Source of the DNA: CAWGCA01 sp963820955
GTDB lineage: Bacteria; Pseudomonadota; Gammaproteobacteria; Chromatiales; Chromatiaceae
Direction of reading: 5' to 3'
Length of the DNA: 64,000 nt
Assembly: GCA_963820955.1 (NCBI GenBank)
Contig: CAWGCA010000054.1
Location: 1-64,000 of the forward strand
Positions 1 through 9,497 of this stretch are shown one piece after another. The notes beneath the pieces were generated by a model that saw only the letters and a program-made list of their open reading frames with translations, had not been told where the DNA came from and searched no databases. Positions within the stretch are counted from its first letter, which is position 1. Each line of letters begins with the position of its first letter. The position numbers and the translations under genes are program-made.

Positions 1-34
1 CCGATTAATAGGGGGGTAAAAGCTGGATAGAAAC

Positions 35-59
35 GGGGTTCGAGAGAACCCCTTTTTTT
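35..59 (+). terminator. Rho-independent terminator (plus strand)
   Basis: A perfect 7-bp stem, GGGGTTC / GAACCCC, closes a GAGA tetraloop and is followed directly by seven T residues. The T tract lies on the plus strand, so this ends a transcript entering from the left of the window. It could also stop csrA transcripts from the opposite side, but the minus strand lacks a good U tract. Confidence 0.75.
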
Positions 60-67
60 GTGGCGTA

Positions 68-262
68 TTATTCGCCGGAGGCTTCCTGCTGAGCCTGTTG
101 CTCCTGTTTAATACGCTCATAGATCTCCTCCCGATGAACAGTCACATCGCGCGGAGCATTAACACCAATACGAACCTGGTTACCTTTTACCCCAAGCACC
201 GTTACCGTAACCTCGTCACCGATCATCAGGGTTTCGCCCACACGGCGAGTCAAAATCAACAT
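68..262 (-). CDS. csrA: Carbon storage regulator CsrA
   Basis: A 64-residue RNA-binding translational regulator of the CsrA/RsmA family, which as a dimer binds GGA motifs in mRNA leaders and controls carbon flow, motility and biofilm genes. The protein opens with the typical MLILTRRVGETLMIGD motif and contains the VTVLGVKGNQVRIG strand and the VHREEIYERI helix. An upstream in-frame ATG would add 16 residues foreign to the family, so I place the start at 262, where GGGAGATAGGA gives a ribosome site. It follows lysC on the same strand, the usual alaS-lysC-csrA order of gammaproteobacteria. Confidence 0.96.
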   Translation of the reverse strand: MLILTRRVGETLMIGDEVTVTVLGVKGNQVRIGVNAPRDVTVHREEIYERIKQEQQAQQEASGE

Positions 263-496
263 CTTCCTATCTCCCTGTTGTTGTAGTTCCAAACCCAGCG
301 ACTCGACCACTCCCTCGGGTTTCTAAAACTGACGCCCGATGAGGCTTTGTTTGTCGCTACCAACCAAGCACTTGCACCACTGGACACATCGGTGGGGAAA
401 GAGCACTTTAAATTCTAGCAGTCGGCGTACGATAACTAAAGGGAATTCAAAGCCTTCCGCTGGCCACCACCCTGCATAAATAATTGGGACACTAAT

Positions 497-1723
497 TCAG
501 GCTTGAAGTTCCTGATCCAGGCCAAAGGCCTGATGCAAGGTTCGAACCCCGAGCTCCAGGTACTTTTCATCGACCACCACAGAGATCTTGATCTCGGAAG
601 TAGAGATCATGCGTATATTGATCCCCTCCCTAGCCAGCGCCTCAAACATGGTACTGGCAATTCCAGCGTGAGAACGCATACCGACTCCAACCAGAGATAT
701 CTTGACAATGGACTCATCTCCGAGAACCTCTCTTGCACCCAGCACTTTAGCCGTCTCTTTGAGTACCTCAAGCGCCCTGGGGTACTCGTTTCGATGTACC
801 GTAAAGGTGAAGTCGGTGGTCTCATCCTCAGCAATATTCTGAACAATCATATCCACCTCAATATTGACGGCGGCTATCGGCCCCAGAATGCTGTAGGCGA
901 CACCCGGCTGGTCTGGCACACCTAGTATGGTCAGCTTGGCTTCATCACTACTGAATGCAATACCGGAAATTTTCGCCTCTTCCATATGATTGTCCTCAAA
1001 GCTGATCAGGGTGCCATCACCCTCTTCAAAACTGGAAAGGACACGCAATGGGACGTTGTACTTTCCTGCAAACTCCACCGCCCGGATCTGCAGTACCTTT
1101 GAGCCCAGACTGGCCATTTCCAACATCTCCTCAAAGGTGATTCTGGCCAGTCTCCGGGCTTTCGGCTCGACCCGCGGATCGGTGGTATACACCCCGTCGA
1201 CATCGGTAAAAATCTGACATTCATCGGCCTTTAGGGCAGCGGCCATGGCAACTGCCGTGGTATCGGATCCACCACGGCCCAGGGTGGTGATATCACCATG
1301 TTCATCCACCCCCTGAAAGCCGGCGATCACCACCACGCGTCCAGCATCAAGATCTGCTCGCACCCGGGCATCATCGATATCGCGAATCCTCGCCTTGCTG
1401 TGGGCATCATCGGTGAGTATGTGCACTTGCCCACCAGTGTAGGAACGGGCAGCACATCCTGCTTTCTGCAACGCCATACTGAGCAGGGCGATAGTCACCT
1501 GCTCACCGGTGGAGAGCAGTACATCCATCTCACGGGGATCTGGTCGCGCATCGATCTCACCGGCCAGTGCGATCAGCCGGTTGGTCTCGCCGGACATGGC
1601 TGAGACCACTACCACAACCTGATTCCCACGTTTGTGCATGGCGGCCACCTTGCGTGCCACCGCCTCGATACGCTCAATACTGCCGACGGAGGTACCGCCG
1701 TATTTCTGGACAATTAGGGCCAT
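497..1723 (-). CDS. lysC: Aspartate kinase (lysine/threonine/methionine pathway)
   Basis: A cytoplasmic aspartokinase of 408 residues that phosphorylates L-aspartate with ATP, the first step towards lysine, threonine, methionine and diaminopimelate. The N-terminal kinase domain starts with the KYGGTSVG motif near residue 6 and contains the GRGGSDTTAVA loop. The C-terminal third holds two ACT domains, expected to bind the feedback inhibitors. Length and architecture match monofunctional class II aspartokinases. The longer open frame has 14 extra residues with no family match, so the start at 1723 is preferred. It sits between alaS and csrA, a conserved gammaproteobacterial arrangement. Confidence 0.96.
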   Translation of the reverse strand: MALIVQKYGGTSVGSIERIEAVARKVAAMHKRGNQVVVVVSAMSGETNRLIALAGEIDARPDPREMDVLLSTGEQVTIALLSMALQKAGCAARSYTGGQVHILTDDAHSKARIRDIDDARVRADLDAGRVVVIAGFQGVDEHGDITTLGRGGSDTTAVAMAAALKADECQIFTDVDGVYTTDPRVEPKARRLARITFEEMLEMASLGSKVLQIRAVEFAGKYNVPLRVLSSFEEGDGTLISFEDNHMEEAKISGIAFSSDEAKLTILGVPDQPGVAYSILGPIAAVNIEVDMIVQNIAEDETTDFTFTVHRNEYPRALEVLKETAKVLGAREVLGDESIVKISLVGVGMRSHAGIASTMFEALAREGINIRMISTSEIKISVVVDEKYLELGVRTLHQAFGLDQELQA

Positions 1724-1863
1724 GTTCTGTTGTTTGTCTTTTATCTGACTGCTGATTCTGTACAAAACGCATAATCATACAATGCAAGGGGATTTATTGC
1801 CTTCTCGATCGGCAGCCCAAGGTCATACACGCGGCCACTTACTGACGCGCCACTCGACCATCC

Positions 1864-4470
1864 TCAGGCACCCAGTTTTTCTCGCACCCAGGACTCTACA
1901 CTGTTGAGTGCTGCCGGCAGTGCCGCAGCATCGCTACCACCCGCCTGTGCCATATCCGGACGGCCACCGCCTCTGCCCCCCACCTGTTCCGCAACGAACT
2001 TTACCAGGTCGCCTGCCTTCACAACAGCTGTCTTATCCTTGGTAACACCGGCCACCAGACTCACTTTATCTGCATTGACCGTAGCCAGCACGATAACGGC
2101 GCTGCCCAATTTATTCTTCAATTGATCCATGGTGTCACGCAGGGATTTTGGCTCCGCGCCCTCGAGTGTCGCGGCGATAACCTTAACACCGCCGATTTCG
2201 ACGGCGCTTGCGGCGAGATCACTACCCGCAGCGGTGGCCAGTCTTGCCTTAAGTTGCTCCAGCTCTTTCTCCAGCACCCGATTGCGCTCAACCAACTGGG
2301 CGACCTTATCGTCCACCTCCTCGCGCCCCACCTTCACCAACCGGGCCACCTTGTGGAGACGATCCTCATCAGCCTCCATCCATTCGATCGCCTTCTCACC
2401 AGAAACCCCTTCGATGCGGCGCACGCCGGAAGCGATTCCAGTCTCTGATGTAATCCTGAACAAACCAATGTCCCCCACTGCCTTTACATGGGTACCTCCG
2501 CACAATTCAGTCGAAAACCCCCCCATGCGCAGCACCCGAACCTGGTCTCCGTATTTCTCACCGAACAGCGCCATAGCACCGGATTTACGCGCATCTTCCT
2601 GGGACATAATCCGGGTTTCCACCATGTGATTCTGGCGGATCTGCGCGTTCACCAGGCGCTCAATGGTCTGCAACTGTTCTCTGGTCAGGGGTTCAAAGTG
2701 CGAGAAATCAAACCGCAGCCGTTCCGGCTCGACCAGCGACCCCTTCTGCTGCACATGATCGCCCAGCACCCTGCGCAAGGCTGCGTGGAGCAGGTGGGTT
2801 GCGGAGTGGTTAAGGGCCGTGGCTTCGCGCTTTTCCAGATTGACCTCGGGGGTTACCGAATCTCCCACACGCAGGACCGGCCCCCGGAATTTTCCGGAAT
2901 GGAGGTAGACATCCCCGCCCTGTTTCTGAGTGTCTTCCACCTCGAACCTGGCGTTCTCCAACGTGATCAGACCCACGTCACCAACCTGACCGCCAGACTC
3001 CGCATAGAAGGGGGTCCGATCAAGCACCACTACGCCTTTTTCTCCATCACCCATGGTCTCCACCGATTCACCATCCTGAAACAGGGCGATGACCGTCGCC
3101 TGGTCTTCCAGTCGGTCATACCCGGTAAAATCGGTGGCCCCATCCAGTGCGATGGATATCTGCTCCTCGACTCCGAAGTGACTGGCGGCTCGGGCCCGCT
3201 GGCGTTGCGCCCCCATCTCCCGCTCGAAGCCCTGCAGATCAAGCGTCAGCCCCCGCTCCCGGGCGATATCCGCTGTCAGGTCGGTTGGAAAGCCAAAGGT
3301 ATCGTAGAGTTTGAATACTGTTTCGCCTGGAATCTCCCGGCCATCAAGGTCATTGATGGCTTGTTCCAGAACCTTCATTCCCTGTTCCAGGGTTTCCGCG
3401 AACCGCTCCTCTTCCAGTCTCAGTAGCCTTTCCGCCTGTTCCTGCTGTCTGGCAAGCTCCGGGTAGGCATTCCCCATCTCCAGCCGGAGCGGTTCAACCA
3501 ATCGATAGAAAAAGGGTTCCTTTGTTCCCAGCATATAACCATGACGAATAGCCCGTCGGATAATCCGCCGCAGGACATAACCCCGCCCCTCATTGGAAGG
3601 CAGCACGCCATCAACAATCAGGAAGGCACAGGATCGGATGTGATCTGCAATCACCCGCAGTGAGTTCTCTTCCAGATCACGACAATCAGTGACTTGAGCT
3701 GCCGCTTTGATGAGATTTTGGAACAGGTCGATCTCGTAATTACTGTGTACACCCTGCATCACCGCGGCGAGACGTTCCAATCCCATTCCGGTATCCACCG
3801 AAGGGCTGGGCAATGGGGTCAAACTCCCATCTGCATCGCGGTTGTACTGCATGAAAACCAGATTCCAGATCTCGATGTAGCGATCCCCATCCTCTTCGGG
3901 AGATCCGGGTGGGCCGCCCCAGACATCCGGGCCGTGGTCATAAAAAATCTCGGAACAGGGGCCACATGGCCCGATATCGCCCATAGACCAGAAGTTGTCC
4001 TTGGCTCCGCAGCGGGAAAAACGTTCGGGGTCGACTTTGATCTCCTGCAGCCAGATGTCCGCCGCCTCGTCGTCGTCCTCAAACACGGTTACCCACAGTT
4101 TCTCCGGCGGAAGCTGCATCTCATCGACCAGAAATCGCCAGGCATACCGGATCGCTTCGCGTTTGAAATAGTCCCCGAAACTGAAGTTGCCGAGCATCTC
4201 GAAAAAGGTGTGGTGGCGCGCGGTATAGCCGACGTTCTCCAGATCATTGTGCTTACCCCCGGCCCGCACACAACGCTGGGAAGAGGCCGCCCGCTTATAG
4301 CCACGTTTTTCCCGCCCCAGGAACACATCCTTGAACTGGACCATGCCGGCGTTAGTGAACAGCAGGGTCGGATCGTCAACCGGGACCAGCGAACTACTGG
4401 AGACCTCATCGTGGCCGTTTGCAACAAAGTAATCGAGAAATGCTCTGCGGAGTTCTGCACTGGTTTTCAT
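1864..4470 (-). CDS. alaS: Alanine--tRNA ligase
   Basis: Full-length class IIc aminoacyl-tRNA synthetase of 868 residues that charges tRNA-Ala. The N-terminal catalytic domain begins with the family sequence following MKTSAELRRAFLDYF. The editing domain carries the zinc/active-site motif HSATH (residues 555-559) and CGGTH (657-661), which hydrolyse mischarged Ser- and Gly-tRNA. A glycine-rich C-Ala domain (VGGRGGGRPDMAQAGG) ends the protein. No frameshift is present. recX lies about 170 bases upstream on the same strand and lysC about 140 bases downstream, the standard recA-recX-alaS-lysC-csrA order. Confidence 0.98.
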   Translation of the reverse strand: MKTSAELRRAFLDYFVANGHDEVSSSSLVPVDDPTLLFTNAGMVQFKDVFLGREKRGYKRAASSQRCVRAGGKHNDLENVGYTARHHTFFEMLGNFSFGDYFKREAIRYAWRFLVDEMQLPPEKLWVTVFEDDDEAADIWLQEIKVDPERFSRCGAKDNFWSMGDIGPCGPCSEIFYDHGPDVWGGPPGSPEEDGDRYIEIWNLVFMQYNRDADGSLTPLPSPSVDTGMGLERLAAVMQGVHSNYEIDLFQNLIKAAAQVTDCRDLEENSLRVIADHIRSCAFLIVDGVLPSNEGRGYVLRRIIRRAIRHGYMLGTKEPFFYRLVEPLRLEMGNAYPELARQQEQAERLLRLEEERFAETLEQGMKVLEQAINDLDGREIPGETVFKLYDTFGFPTDLTADIARERGLTLDLQGFEREMGAQRQRARAASHFGVEEQISIALDGATDFTGYDRLEDQATVIALFQDGESVETMGDGEKGVVVLDRTPFYAESGGQVGDVGLITLENARFEVEDTQKQGGDVYLHSGKFRGPVLRVGDSVTPEVNLEKREATALNHSATHLLHAALRRVLGDHVQQKGSLVEPERLRFDFSHFEPLTREQLQTIERLVNAQIRQNHMVETRIMSQEDARKSGAMALFGEKYGDQVRVLRMGGFSTELCGGTHVKAVGDIGLFRITSETGIASGVRRIEGVSGEKAIEWMEADEDRLHKVARLVKVGREEVDDKVAQLVERNRVLEKELEQLKARLATAAGSDLAASAVEIGGVKVIAATLEGAEPKSLRDTMDQLKNKLGSAVIVLATVNADKVSLVAGVTKDKTAVVKAGDLVKFVAEQVGGRGGGRPDMAQAGGSDAAALPAALNSVESWVREKLGA

Positions 4471-4640
4471 ACGATCTTGGCGGGAAATGACCTAAAAAGG
4501 GGAATGTTATGCAGAACCGCGCAAGTTGTCACCTACCACCGTCAGGAAACGGCTATAGCAATGGTTTGTCAGCACCTATCATCGACCAAATCTAAGGCTG
4601 GCCCCAGGGTGGCAGAACAGCTCGTGGGCCGTCAAACGGC

Positions 4641-5093
4641 TCAGCCGTTTTGCTGCAGGAAACGCCGGATGCGATCGGGAGAAAACCCCCGGTATTCGAG
4701 AAATCGTACCCGTTTGCCTCGCTCCCGAAAATCGGCGGGGGGAGTTGGGCCGAATTTACGTCTCGCGGTCTGCTCCAGCACCTCGTCCCACTCCAGATCA
4801 TTCTCATCCAACCAGTCTCTGACCAGGTTGCTGTCCACACCCTTCTCGCGCAACTCCATACGAATACGTACCGGACCGAATCCTTTGCGCTTGCGGGACG
4901 CGATGTAAGTTTCCACGAAACGTTGTTCACTCAAGGCATGTTGGGCCTCCAGTCCATCCAGCACTCTTTCCAGAAGCCCCTCATCTGCCGCACGGGGGCC
5001 CAGTTTACGGCGCAGTTCTGCCCGGCTGTGCTCACGAGAGGCGAGCAGGCGTAACGCCGCCTGCTCGATCTCCCGAATCTTGGAATCGCTCAA
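4641..5093 (-). CDS. recX: Regulatory protein RecX
   Basis: A 150-residue all-helical protein that binds RecA filaments and modulates recombinase activity. The family signature is seen in the repeated three-helix units, for example SRAELRRKLGPRA near the start and RKRKGFGPVRIRMELREKGV in the middle. The start codon is TTG and overlaps the recA stop (TTGA, 5090-5093), so translation is probably coupled to recA. This is the normal recA-recX arrangement and would keep RecX levels below RecA. Confidence 0.94.
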   Translation of the reverse strand: MSDSKIREIEQAALRLLASREHSRAELRRKLGPRAADEGLLERVLDGLEAQHALSEQRFVETYIASRKRKGFGPVRIRMELREKGVDSNLVRDWLDENDLEWDEVLEQTARRKFGPTPPADFRERGKRVRFLEYRGFSPDRIRRFLQQNG

Positions 5094-6124
5094 GCTTCCG
5101 CCTCTTCCACTCCCGCCTGCTCCAACTGCTCCGGCTTGGGGAAGACCAAGTCTCGAATCCGACCCTCGATCTCTCGAGCTGTATCGGGATTCTCTTTGAG
5201 GAATTTGCGCACATTCTCCTTGCCCTGTCCGATCCGGTCGCCACTATAACTGTACCAAGTCCCTGATTTATCGATGATGCTGTGCTTGACACCCAGTTCG
5301 ATAAGCTCCCCCTCCCAGGAGATTCCCTCACCGTACAGGATCTCGAAGTTGGCCTGTTTGAACGGTGGGGCGATCTTATTCTTGACCACCTTGACCCGGG
5401 TTTCGTTGCCAACCACCTCATCACCCTTCTTGATGGCCCCGGTGCGGCGAATATCTAAACGAACAGAGGCGTAGAACTTAAGGGCATTGCCGCCGGTCGT
5501 GGTTTCCGGATTACCGAACATCACCCCGATCTTCATACGGATCTGATTAATGAATATGACCAGACAATTGGATCGTTTGATGTTGCCGGTAAGCTTGCGC
5601 AGGGCCTGGGACATGAGGCGTGCCTGCAGCCCGACGTGAGAGTCCCCCATCTCACCCTCGATCTCCGCCTTGGGAGTCAGGGCGGCCACCGAGTCGATCA
5701 CGACAACATCTACGGCACCAGAGCGCACCAACATGTCGGTAATCTCAAGCGCCTGCTCCCCTGTGTCCGGCTGGGAAACCAGCAGGTCGTCTATGTTCAC
5801 GCCCAGTTTCTCGGCGTAGAGCGGATCCAGTGCATGCTCGGCATCGACGAAGGCTGCGGTGCCGCCCTGTCTCTGCGCCTGTGCCACGATATGCAGGGTC
5901 AGGGTGGTCTTACCGGAAGATTCCGGGCCATAAATCTCGACGACCCTCCCCTTCGGCACCCCGCCGACCCCAAGCGCGATATCCAGGCCCAGGGATCCAG
6001 TAGATATCGTCTGGATATTATTTAAGGCAGTGGTATCCCCCATCCGCATGACGGACCCCTTACCAAACTGCTTTTCGATCTGGCTGAGCGCGGCACTCAA
6101 GGCCTTTTTACGATTGTCGTCCAT
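5090..6124 (-). CDS. recA: Recombinase RecA
   Basis: The DNA-dependent ATPase of homologous recombination and SOS induction, 344 residues. The Walker A motif GPESSGKTTL lies at residues 66-75, followed by the Walker B region VDVVVIDSVAAL and the L2-loop region around GNALKFYASVRLDIRR. The start MDDNRKKAL at 6124 matches the family, and the longer frame would add 31 unrelated residues. I see no CTGT-N8-ACAG LexA box in the ~130 bases upstream, so SOS control, if present, uses another site or operator. recX follows with a 4-base overlap. Confidence 0.98.
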   Translation of the reverse strand: MDDNRKKALSAALSQIEKQFGKGSVMRMGDTTALNNIQTISTGSLGLDIALGVGGVPKGRVVEIYGPESSGKTTLTLHIVAQAQRQGGTAAFVDAEHALDPLYAEKLGVNIDDLLVSQPDTGEQALEITDMLVRSGAVDVVVIDSVAALTPKAEIEGEMGDSHVGLQARLMSQALRKLTGNIKRSNCLVIFINQIRMKIGVMFGNPETTTGGNALKFYASVRLDIRRTGAIKKGDEVVGNETRVKVVKNKIAPPFKQANFEILYGEGISWEGELIELGVKHSIIDKSGTWYSYSGDRIGQGKENVRKFLKENPDTAREIEGRIRDLVFPKPEQLEQAGVEEAEA

Positions 6125-6218
6125 TCTTCCCCCTATGGGTTTGCGGTTGTGATGCGACCTCCTGTCGCCCTTTAGGTTTTCTTTATGTTCTCTATTATGG
6201 CATAGCCCCAGGCTCAAG

Positions 6219-6749
6219 TCATGAGTCCAGGGCCCATTTTTTTATCACCTGGTAACGGGGCGGTTCGGTCCCGCTGTGCGAAGCCACCAGCGCCAGGCTC
6301 CCAACCCGCCACAGCAGCGGTTGCGACAGACGGTAGGCCGCAACCGGCCTTGCCTTGCGGGCCAGGGTGATGTGCGGGCTGTAACGGCGTTTTTCGGGTT
6401 GGAAACCACAGCTCATCAACGCCTGCTGCAGGGCGGATACCAGCTCCAATAACGCGACAGGGGTTTCCGCAGGCGCACACCAGAGGATTCTGGGACGCTT
6501 CCAATAGCCTACTCGATCGATCCACAGCTCAAAGGAAGAGGCGTGGATCTGCCCCGCCGCATCGAGCACGCAGGGATACTGCTCCGGAGCAACCGATCCG
6601 AGGAATACCAGTGTGATATGCAGATCCTCCGGGTGGGGAGGCCGACCGTCATGTCGGGGCAGCCGGCTGCCAACCCGCATCAACCCCTGCCGAATGTCAT
6701 CATCAGGCCAGAGGGCGAAAAACAACCGCTGGGAACCTCGTTCAGCCAA
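6219..6749 (-). CDS. thpR: RNA 2',3'-cyclic phosphodiesterase (2H family)
   Basis: A 2H phosphoesterase related to the LigT/ThpR group, which opens 2',3'-cyclic phosphate ends of RNA and in vitro joins 2'-5' ends. The two catalytic HxTx motifs are visible as HITLVFLG and HITLARKA, separated by about 85 residues, and the typical RLFFALWP strand opens the domain. The longest frame begins inside pncC. A TTG at 6749, overlapping the pncC stop (TTGGCTGA), is the most economical start, but an upstream TTG at 6758 is equally possible. It probably shares a transcript with pncC. Confidence 0.9.
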   Translation of the reverse strand: MAERGSQRLFFALWPDDDIRQGLMRVGSRLPRHDGRPPHPEDLHITLVFLGSVAPEQYPCVLDAAGQIHASSFELWIDRVGYWKRPRILWCAPAETPVALLELVSALQQALMSCGFQPEKRRYSPHITLARKARPVAAYRLSQPLLWRVGSLALVASHSGTEPPRYQVIKKWALDS

Positions 6750-7227
6750 GAAGATCAAGCATCCCTTGCAGGGCCACAACGACCGCTTGTCGCCTGACCG
6801 CATCCCGGTCGCCCGCTATCCTTTCCATCCTCGTCTGCACCTCTCCATCGTCCCTGGCCCAGGCAAACCAGACCGTACCCACCGGCTTTTCCGGGCTTCC
6901 GCCACCGGGACCGGCGATACCGCTTACGCTCAAGGCAACCGCGGCTTGACTGTTGTTCAATGCACCCCGCGCCATTTCGACGACAGTCGCCTCACTGACC
7001 GCACCCCGGGAAACCAGCGTTTCCTCGCGCACCCCCAGCATCTCCTGCTTGGCCTGATTGCTGTAGGTGACGAATCCGCGGTCGAACCAACGGCTGCTGC
7101 CGGCGATTTCGGTGATCACCTTGGCTACCCAGCCACCGGTGCAGGACTCCGCGGTGGCCACCAGCATATTCTTGGCGCTGAGTCTGTCTCCCAGCTGTTG
7201 CGCCAACCTGTTCAGCTGCATCTCCAT
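6742..7227 (-). CDS. pncC: Nicotinamide-nucleotide amidohydrolase (CinA C-terminal domain)
   Basis: A stand-alone 161-residue CinA-C protein. The family deamidates nicotinamide mononucleotide to nicotinate mononucleotide, recycling the by-product of DNA ligase. Characteristic motifs are TAESCTGGWVAKVIT near the N-terminus, the RGFVTYSNQAKQEMLGV segment, and SVSGIAGPGGGSPEKPVGTV with the glycine-rich active-site loop. There is no N-terminal MoCF domain, as in E. coli YgaD. Its stop overlaps the probable start of thpR. recA lies farther downstream on the same strand, the usual gammaproteobacterial neighbourhood. Confidence 0.94.
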   Translation of the reverse strand: MEMQLNRLAQQLGDRLSAKNMLVATAESCTGGWVAKVITEIAGSSRWFDRGFVTYSNQAKQEMLGVREETLVSRGAVSEATVVEMARGALNNSQAAVALSVSGIAGPGGGSPEKPVGTVWFAWARDDGEVQTRMERIAGDRDAVRRQAVVVALQGMLDLLG

Positions 7228-7343
7228 AGGCCCTGAGTATCCGCAATAACGCCTGCGGGGGCAACGCCCACGGCTAACGCAAAGGATCGATTTGGGCTAC
7301 ACTGTGGCGCCTGCTGCCAATTGTTTAAACCAAAGGAAGACCC

Positions 7344-7616
7344 ATGGATATTCTGTGCGAGCATCGTGCTTCTCAGGCCAAACTGGAGATATTGGGGGTC
7401 TACGACTGGCCTATCTGGGAAAAGGAGGTATCGGAATTCCCCTGGACTTACGACCGACAGGAAACCTGTTACATCCTCCGGGGCCAGGTAATCGTCACCC
7501 CGGATGGAGAGGAGCCGCAGGAATTTCGCCGCGGTGATCTGATCACCTTCCCGGCCGGAATGACCTGCACCTGGAAAATTCTGAAACCGATCGAGAAACA
7601 TTACAGCTTTGACTGA
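7344..7616 (+). CDS. Small cupin-domain protein
   Basis: A 90-residue single-domain cupin of the Cupin_3 (EutQ-like/COG3450) type. Visible features are the conserved YDRQETCYILRGQVIVTPDG strand pair and the FRRGDLITFPAGMTCTWKI motif that form the small beta-barrel. Members are often described as putative enzymes or sugar-binding proteins, and the substrate is not known. A good ribosome site (AAAGGA) lies seven bases before the ATG. It is divergent from pncC and followed by a non-coding stretch, so it is probably monocistronic. Confidence 0.8.
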   Translation: MDILCEHRASQAKLEILGVYDWPIWEKEVSEFPWTYDRQETCYILRGQVIVTPDGEEPQEFRRGDLITFPAGMTCTWKILKPIEKHYSFD

Positions 7617-8079
7617 CGTCTGGTTTTTTCCTATCAACCTCCATGGCTGGCAGGCATTGCCTGCCACAACCCTCGGGCAATCAAGGGTGTGAAGGGCGAA
7701 CGGAAGCAAATAGTCACGACTCAGGATGACATGCTAACCATGGAATAAACGCCGTGCCTGCAGCTGCGACCATAATAACGGCCCCCTTTTTCCGCTTGAG
7801 TCAGCCTGGGTTTCAAGGATGTCAATACAGTGTTTGCGGTCTATGGGCTCTTCCCTAAGGTCTAAGTCTTGTCTAAACGTGGACTTCGCGGGCGGCTCTC
7901 AAGCAGATAGAACCGAAGGGTAAACGAGTCTTTTACTGGCTAGTGTACCCCGCCACACCGCTTTGTACCGAAATGCCGATTGTCATACCGATCCGATCTA
8001 CAATACAGTGGCCGTGTCGGCCGCAAGTTCTCGACAGCAGCAGCAAGACTGCAGATTTCATCACTGAAGGAGGATCGCC
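7617..8079. other. 463-base intergenic stretch with one strong hairpin
   Basis: No convincing gene is seen. Just after the cupin gene an inverted repeat TGGCAGGC-ATT-GCCTGCCA (7648-7666) could act as a transcription end or mRNA-stabilising hairpin, although it has no T tract. The rest should contain the promoter of the ABC transporter operon. A ribosome site (AAGGAGGATCGCC) precedes the ATG at 8080. Confidence 0.5.
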
Positions 8080-9421
8080 ATGTTCCATCTATCTCACGTT
8101 ATCCCCAGAGCATTTACCGCCCTTCTGCTCGCCTCGACAGCCCTGGCGGTAGCCGCCGAGCAACAACTGGTTGTCGTCACCTCGTTCCCGAATGATCTGA
8201 CCGGCGCCTTCAAGCGCGCATTTGAGGAGAAACATCCTGACGTCAAGGTCGAGATCCTGAACAAAAAAACCACCGCAGGGGTGAAATATATCCAGGAGAC
8301 CGCTAACAACAACCAGACCGATCTGTTCTGGGCATCGGCACCGGACGCTTTCGAGGTGTTGAAAAGCGACGGCCTGCTGCAACAGTACGAGGTTAAGGCA
8401 ACCGGCATTCCTGAAAAGATCGGCGCTTATCCGATCAACGATCCTGACGGTTACTACATGGGATTCGCCGGCGCCGGTTACGGCATCATGTGGAATACCC
8501 GATACCTCAAGGCGAAAAAACTCCCGGAACCCAAAGATTGGTCCGATCTCGCCAAGCCCGTGTATCACGACCATGTCGGCATGTCCGCGCCATCGCGCTC
8601 AGGCACGACCCACCTGACCGTCGAGACGCTGTTGCAGGGCGAAGGCTGGGAAAACGGCTGGGCACAGTGGAAACAGATTGCCGGTAACTTCAAGACCGTT
8701 ACCGAGCGCAGCTTCGGCGTTCCCGACGGCGTCAATTCCGGCCAGTTCGGCATCGGCATCGTGATCGATTTCTTCGGCCTCTCGTCGCAGGCCTCCGGCT
8801 TTCCGGTCGAGTTCGTCTATCCGACCGTGACCACGCTGGTGCCGGCCAATATCGGCATCGTGAGGAATGCGCCCAATGCCGCCGCCGCAGGCAACTTCGT
8901 CGAGTTTCTGCTCTCTGATGCCGGTCAGGAACTGCTGCTGGACCCAAAAATCCGGCGTCTGCCGGTCAGGGAAAGCGTCTACGCAAAGGCGCCTGAGGGC
9001 TTCCCCAATCCCGTTCAAGGACTCGAGTATCGGCGCAGCGGTGAAGTTCGATGTGCTCAAGTCCAAGAACCGCTACAACCTGGTCAATTCGCTGTTCGAC
9101 GTGATGATCACCTACCGCCTGGATGATCTGCGCGCGGCAACCAGCGCCATTCAGGATGCGAACGCGGCACTCGAAGGCAAGTCGAATGCCGCAGCAGCTG
9201 AGCTGATAGCCAAGGCGCAGGCACTGGTCGATCAGGTGCCGATCGACGAAGCCAAATCGTTGGACCAGGACTTTGCCGCCATCTTCAAGAAGAAGCGCAA
9301 GAAGGCGACAGACAAGGTGGCCGGGCGGCAGGCCGAAGTCGAACAGCAATGGGACAGCATGGTGAAGCAGAACTATGCCGAAGCCAAAAAGCTGGCCGAA
9401 AAAGCGAAATCGATGCTCTGA
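8080..9421 (+). pseudogene. ABC importer periplasmic binding protein (iron/phosphonate type), frameshifted
   Basis: The gene encodes a family-1 extracellular solute-binding protein like AfuA/FbpA or the 2-aminoethylphosphonate binders (COG1840). It has a signal peptide ending around AVAAEQ, then QLVVVTSFPNDLTGAFKRAF and the GTTHLTVETLLQGEGWENGW region. The frame beginning at 8080 runs to 9126, but family sequence moves to another frame near 9010. There CCCGTTC replaces the expected CCGTTC, one extra C at 9010-9012, and the second frame continues as FDVLKSKNRYNLVNSLFDV to 9421. The repaired protein would be ~446 residues with a lysine-rich helical C-terminal tail of ~90 residues, long for the family. 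Fused permease and ATPase genes follow. Confidence 0.82.
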
Positions 9422-9497
9422 CGTGCGAAACTCTGTCGACGGGGGGCATACCGTCCGCTCAGGCGTCGACAGCAGGGGCACGAATCCGATCCACTGC

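Noticed and set aside
1..60. tRNA-Ser gene expected next to csrA
   Set aside because: The first 60 bases hold a terminator hairpin only. No tRNA fold is complete within the window.
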